DNA of 64,000 nucleotides from Brachycybe producta (Eukaryota; Arthropoda; Diplopoda; Playtdesmida; Andrognathidae): the NCBI GenBank assembly GCA_036925085.1, contig JAUPFP010000041.1, positions 318,001 to 382,000 on the forward strand, in the 5' to 3' direction. The notes below the pieces were generated by a model. The model worked only from the letters and a program-made list of their open reading frames with translations, did not search any database and was not told where the DNA came from. Positions 59,192 through 64,000 of this stretch are shown piece by piece (position 1 is the first letter of the stretch; each line of letters begins with the position of its first letter). Position numbers and translations under genes: made by a program.

Positions 59192-60321
59192 TTATATATA
59201 TAATATCCCAGGTCTGTGTGTGTGTGTGTATTGTAACGTCCCGCCGGACCGTTACAATACCCCAGTAAGTTCCACGTCAAAAAACACGAAAAACTTACCG
59301 CACAACCGGCTCCTCACGGGGACGGGACCGTACCCGTAGCCGTCTCCCACACGGTGTTCCTTGAGTTGTGCCGGCTCCTGGAGCCACCCACGACGGACAC
59401 GACGAAAAACCACACCGCCACGCCGAGAATATCGCGGTAGAACTCCGGTTCTACCGCGAGCCGACACGAAGACCGGCCGAAACAAGTCGGAAAGACGGTG
59501 GTGTTTCCCCAATACCAGAAACCCACCCTCCGCGGTACTTCCCCAAAGAAACAAACACAGACACAGTAAGTGACGATAAAAAGTGATATTTATTCACTTA
59601 CGATGAATGATGAAAATAAAATACGATGACAGTAATATTTACACAACCTGGCTGGTCTACTTTAACCAGCCAAGCCCCCATAAATATAAACACAGGCCTA
59701 ATGGCCAAGGCACAGTGGCACAACAAAAGATGAATCCAGAAGCTGGACAGTGGAGGTCTACCTTGACCTCCACCCACAGGTCTAGTCTCGATCAAGTCCT
59801 ACAACCAACTGCCCAGATCCTGTGGCTGACTAGGCCACAGGAAACCTCCAGGCAACTCCACCTGGAGGGGACAGAGGTCACATCTGACCTCTCACCCATA
59901 GACTTCATGGTGAGAGGTCTGCTGGCACCAAAATGGCGTCCGTCCCAACAGCCTACTGTAGCTGTCGGGCAGACCACCATAGGGAAATTCGTCTGCTCAA
60001 TCAAAATTAAAAATTGAGCAGACCAGGTTGCCACAGTGTGTGTGGAGTAACAACTGTACAAAACCATTGAAGCACGTCGGAATTTATATAAATTTGAATA
60101 AATGAACCGTTTTTTTCTCAAGGTCAACTATATGTTGAACTCTGCCTTTGGAAAGTGTAGAAGGGGAGAGAGAGAAAAGTGGGAGGGGGTGAGGAGAAAA
60201 GGTTGGAAAGTGTAGAAGGAGGGAGAGAGAGAGAGAGAGAAAAAAAAAGGAAAAAACGAAGCGCATGCGCACAATTGCCTGTGAATTTTGCTCCAGTCAT
60301 TTATGATGGGTTACCCCACTA

Positions 60322-60322
<1 letters not shown>
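59192..60322 (+). mobile_element. Short-form Helitron H8 split by a solo LTR
   Basis: 5' TATATATAATATCCCAGGTCTGTGTG, interrupted in its GT run at 59231, resumes at 60036 (GTGTGTGTGGAGTAACA). Short-form junction GCATGCGCACAATTGCCTG, hairpin with changes in both arms (CCAGTCA...TGATGGG), CCCCACTAG|T. Confidence 0.75.
59232..60035 (-). repeat. Solo LTR, 804 bp, inside Helitron H8
   Basis: Plus strand TGTAACGTCCCGCC...GGTTGCCACA, with Helitron GT-repeat sequence on both sides. On the minus strand a TTTATATTTATGGGG box is followed by AATAAATATCAC, so minus is the likely LTR sense. GC-rich compared with surroundings. Confidence 0.7.
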
Positions 60323-60377
<55 letters not shown>

Positions 60378-60580
60378 TTATTAAAGGTTTTACAGGATGT
60401 ACATTACAACAAAACTTCCGTCTAACCCTGGTCAATATAAAAGACAAAATAAAATAATAAACACAGAAATACATGGAGATATACAAGGAGGTGAAAATAA
60501 TCATTTCATTATCATTCATTTTTTTTAATTTCCCCTTTCAGCCTGTCCGCGCCATGATTAACTCCATCACACAACAGGAC
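60323..60580 (-). repeat. Possible LINE 3' tail fragment
   Basis: (AAT)n run at 60323-60378, then TTATTAAAGGTTTTACAGG and an A-rich stretch, similar in style to the 3' end of the LINE at 30.0 kb (ATTATAAGATTTATTCC). Weak evidence. Confidence 0.35.
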
Positions 60581-60887
60581 ATGCCATGACAATGAGTTTG
60601 AACAGCAACATAGATTTTCATTTCATCTTTGAGAACATCTGAAGGATTGAAACTGGCTGAAAATGTTCAAGTCCATCATTAGGGGGCGCCAAGTGTAAAT
60701 GGCAACATCATACATGTTATGATACATTATGATACACGTTATGATACACGATATTTTTTGCATTTTAAATAACAAATGCAATATATAAATGGCACACGTA
60801 TAAATGACAGAAGTGTGAAATATAAATGACAGAAATGTGAAATATAAATGACAGAAATGTGATTTACAAATAACTTGCAATTACATG

Positions 60888-60985
60888 TATATACTGTATA
60901 TATTTTGCCAGGTCTGTGTCTCTGTGTGTCTTTCTACATGTATATATCTTTCTTTCTTTCTGAGATAACGCTGTACAACCATTGC
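60888..60985 (+). mobile_element. Helitron 5' fragment, copy H9
   Basis: TATATATTTTGCCAGGTCTGTG ... GATAACGCTGTACAACCATTG matches the 5' 100 bp of the family, then stops exactly at the start of duplicated segment B. Confidence 0.7.
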
Positions 60986-62944
60986 TATTTGGCTCAATAA
61001 TTCATATAAAATTTATTTTATATATGGTTTTCAAACTAAAAATTCCATCACAAGTGTTAAAACTACCTTCATTTGAAATTGCTTACCAACTAAATTTAGT
61101 ATGATGAGAGCCACAAGAGAGTTGACAGAACGTTTAACAGCTGCTAAACAATATACTGTACATGTACATTACATAAGATAAAATAAAATAAAATGCAATG
61201 TTTTCTAAAATATTCCAAAGTGACACAAAATACGTCACATTATCCAAATACAAGCTCTGAACTGTGAACTTTGTACTAAATCAAAATGAAATTCAATAAA
61301 TTCTAAAACAAATGCAAATATATTTATCTTTCTTTCGTATAGATATCATATAGATCTAATCTATTCACTTTCTAAATGCAGCCTATTTTTCAACATTGTT
61401 ATTTTCTAAGAGCACCAAAATAAAATTCATAGGTAGGCGCCAAAAAGTGTACTAATAAATCACGTCATAATCTGTAATGATTAATTATAAATACTATTAA
61501 AAGCACTGTAATTGTTTTTATTGCAACACAAATTCAATTATGTGTATAATTAACCTGCTATATGTTCGTTCTTATGTTGTTTTGTGACACAGCAACTTTT
61601 CTTGTTTTTGTGGCCAATATACACTGTATACCATTTCCTCACAGATGAGTGACCACGACAACCCTTTAACAGTAAGATGTTCAGAGGTTTAACAAAGATA
61701 AAAGTGTCAAATCAATAGTAAAGTCAAAAGAAAGAGAGCTGGACCTGTCCTTTTATTCCCTTTCTAGTCTCCAAACATTGATGTACCACATGATCTAATA
61801 TCCCGGAAAGGATATATCACCCATGACAAGGAGGACAAGTGTGTTGTTCATGGACAACACCACCTCCTTCTCCTCCTGCAAGTGGTACAAAAATGGAAAA
61901 TACCAGAAGGTGAATAAAAGCGACATTCCTGGAATTGTCTTTTACCAGGTGATTGAAATAGTTTATAGAATTTTATATTATTATGAAATTATTAAAGAAA
62001 CCAGTTCCCAATAGTTAATTACTTATTAAAGATCAATTATCAATTTTCCATAGTTAAAAAAATATTACTAGATTGCAGAATACATTCTGCGAGTGCAGCG
62101 AGCGACCAACATTTCATAATTTCTTCTAAGGTTCCCATTTATTTTTATTTCATGCGTTTTAGGCTGACCCTTCTACAATCCCGACAGGGAAAAAAAAACT
62201 TTTCTTTTCGTTGGTGCCACCCCCCAAAAACTGCTGCTCTCCTGGGCGGACCGCCCCCTCGCTATGCCACTGCAGCCCATCACCGTTAATGAAAAACTAC
62301 CTTACAATAAAATGCAACAGTAAAATAAAAATGTACCAATTCGTTAAAATTTTAGTTGTTGAATACCATAGTACTGACAGCCGTAACGAGCCACTAATGT
62401 CATGAAGTGCGATGGTACGAACCGTACGACTCAAGACTCGAGCTACGGTCATCATTTTCTAGTCCGATTTACAGATTAACTTTTAAGAAACTTCAACAAG
62501 GTTTAAAACACAAACCCTTCAGAGTTCACCATTAGATACAAAATGACGTTTAAAAATCTTGTCGAGAAGCATTAACGTCTTAACAGATAATATTTTTAAA
62601 CATATAATACATAATAATGAATCACTGTGTCAAAAATCTTTGTCTAGCCGTATTTCTCGTCATAGGTCTAGCCAAAAGTTAAAATAATAATTTAATAAAC
62701 CGTTCGGTGTGTGTGTGTGTTCATAAAACATGACTCATAATTGAAAGGTACGCGGACGACCCAACTACTTTTTAAATTGGCTTTGTGAGTGTTGCAGGGG
62801 GTGGTTGGAATATTTTAGTTATCTCACCGTGTCTCAAATGGGTTGACAAATATTAAGCTTGTGTCATTTTGTCTGATAAAAAAGGGATAATAAAAGAATA
62901 CAAGAACAATTTTGTTTGAACTGTTGAGAAAGTTTGCAATCATT
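60986..62944. repeat. 2-kb duplicated segment, copy B
   Basis: Partner of 34069-36044, about 26.9 kb away, same orientation. Carries the plus-strand two-exon ORF region (61645-61920) and the minus-strand presequence exon copy at 62455-62337. Ends at AGTTTGCAA, where copy A runs into a Helitron 3' end. Confidence 0.85.
62337..62455 (-). pseudogene. Third copy of the presequence exon
   Basis: 119 bp; like 35448-35557 but with a 9-bp in-frame insertion (LSRTVRTIALH for LSRTIALH). Ends WYSTTKILTN at the same AATTG|GTAC donor. Not followed by exon 2. Confidence 0.7.
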
Positions 62945-63420
62945 TATACTATATTAAAGGGCGTAGGGGAATTTCAATGGAGCCTATGCAAAAACAAACT
63001 TCGTGTTAACATTAATACCAAATTAAAAGTTTCCAACTGATCTACCAGAAAACACTCCAGAAAATTTCTCGAAAAAAATCGAAAAAGTAAAAAATAATCA
63101 CATACCTCTAGAAAAAATAAAGTAACACATGCGCAAGGTGCAACGTGGGTTTACTATTCCACTTTATTTCAGACTACATGACACAATCAAAAACATTTTT
63201 TTATCAACCACTCTGACGTCACAATCTTCATCGTACTTTGAGACAGTCATTGTCCATACATGTCCCATATGTAACTGTTACAAATGCCTTTTGTCCTAAA
63301 CTAATTTTATGTAGACCTAAACTTTGCACCGCGATAAATATATTTCGCTAGAAGTTAAAATTAAAAGAAACTTTTGCAAAAACGTGCAACGAATTGCGTA
63401 TTCGTATTTTTAGATCACCC
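62945..63420. other. AT-rich gap, no gene
   Basis: No exon or transposon end recognised. Confidence 0.4.
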
Positions 63421-63424
63421 TGTA

Positions 63425-64000
63425 GTTTTAAGGTATTTTAATAGGTAGGTTTCACCTCATGCTTGAGGGTGGCTGGGAGGTCGTCAAGACGATACCTCCC
63501 TGTCCACCAGGATGAGAAACAAAAGGTAAGAGGCCTGCATCGTCGATTCTAAAAGGATAAATCCTGGAAGAATCGCCGATGCAGAACTCTTGGCCAGTGA
63601 AACTCCTATCAGGTGTGACGAAAAGGAGACAAAGTCCTTTTCGTTTGGATTCTTAATTTAATTCGTTTCTTTGGATCTTATAGATTCCATTGTCATATAT
63701 TTCTGTAATTTGTATTAGGTCCTGGTTGTGTCCAAGAAACTTGGATACACTTGGAGCCTTTGTATAACAATCATATGTTTGTATTGTTATTTTGCGTATA
63801 TAAACAGGACCGTGTGGATAGAGAATGAGTCTTGATAGTGACACGAACGTAGAATTACCTATCTGATACTCGCCTCTCAATCCACAGCGAGTCGCTGTCT
63901 TTGAATAAAGAGATTGTATTATATATTGAAATCTATGTGTGGACTCTGTTTATTTTCGGGACGTGGAACTCTGAATTTCAGCCGCTACTTGACCGAATGT
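63425..64000 (+). repeat. LTR-like sequence at window edge
   Basis: Starts about TGTAGTTTTAAGG; inverted GCATCGTCGATTCT/AGAATCGCCGATGC; TATATAAACAGGACC box at about 63798; GAATAAAGAG at 63902; then GTGTGGACTCTG at the right edge. This order suits a U3-R-U5, but the other end is outside the window. Confidence 0.35.

Overview
The window is nuclear DNA from an AT-rich, intron-containing, transposon-dense animal genome. Evidence: spliced genes with GT-AG introns (plus two apparent GC-AG introns), a ciliary/axonemal gene (GAS8/DRC4), chromatin and PP2A regulators found in metazoans (SAP130-like, PABIR/FAM122-like), and many Helitron, hAT, LINE, MITE and LTR copies. I cannot name the species; a marine invertebrate is a reasonable guess, no more.

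Layout. 0.5-1.6 kb (-): 5' exons of a SAP130-like gene leaving the window on the left. 1.6-6.7 kb: intergenic, two foldback MITEs and one Helitron. 6.7-16.5 kb (-): PABIR/FAM122-like gene, head to head with 17.4-21.25 kb (+): GAS8/DRC4, about 0.9 kb between the start codons. 22.4-28.8 kb (-): a 9-exon farnesyl/isoprenyl diphosphate synthase (395 aa deduced) with all catalytic motifs. 29-42 kb: a mobile-element island holding tandem Helitrons, a LINE inserted in a Helitron hairpin, an RTE-like tail, a 2-kb duplicated segment, and a 5.2-kb LTR retroelement inside a Helitron. 42.9-52.1 kb (-): a second 9-exon member of the same family (391 aa deduced) with nearly the same exon lengths but lost IPP-binding and second-Asp-motif residues, plus a tandem duplicate of its last two exons. 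52.7-64 kb: solo-LTR-like elements, a hAT-like DNA transposon with decayed transposase, further Helitrons, and a second copy of the 2-kb segment.

Main point. The two prenyl-synthase genes are a tandem pair in one orientation. The left one looks like a working FPPS-type enzyme. The right one keeps the first Asp-rich motif (DDIVD) but has replaced the GKxxRG lysine and arginine, the second arginine of RRG, both lysines of KYKT, and the first Asp of the second Asp-rich motif, and it starts with a mitochondrial-type presequence. This is the pattern expected when an isoprenyl diphosphate synthase turns into a terpene synthase-like enzyme that ionises an allylic diphosphate without condensing it with IPP. 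Its presequence exon also occurs twice more inside a 2-kb duplicated segment bounded by Helitron ends, which suggests Helitron transduplication.

A second novelty is the LTR element at 36.4-41.6 kb. It has gag, then a UUUAAAC slippery site one codon before the gag stop that leads into a 528-codon ORF of unknown function where pol would normally be. No reverse transcriptase, protease or integrase motif was seen.
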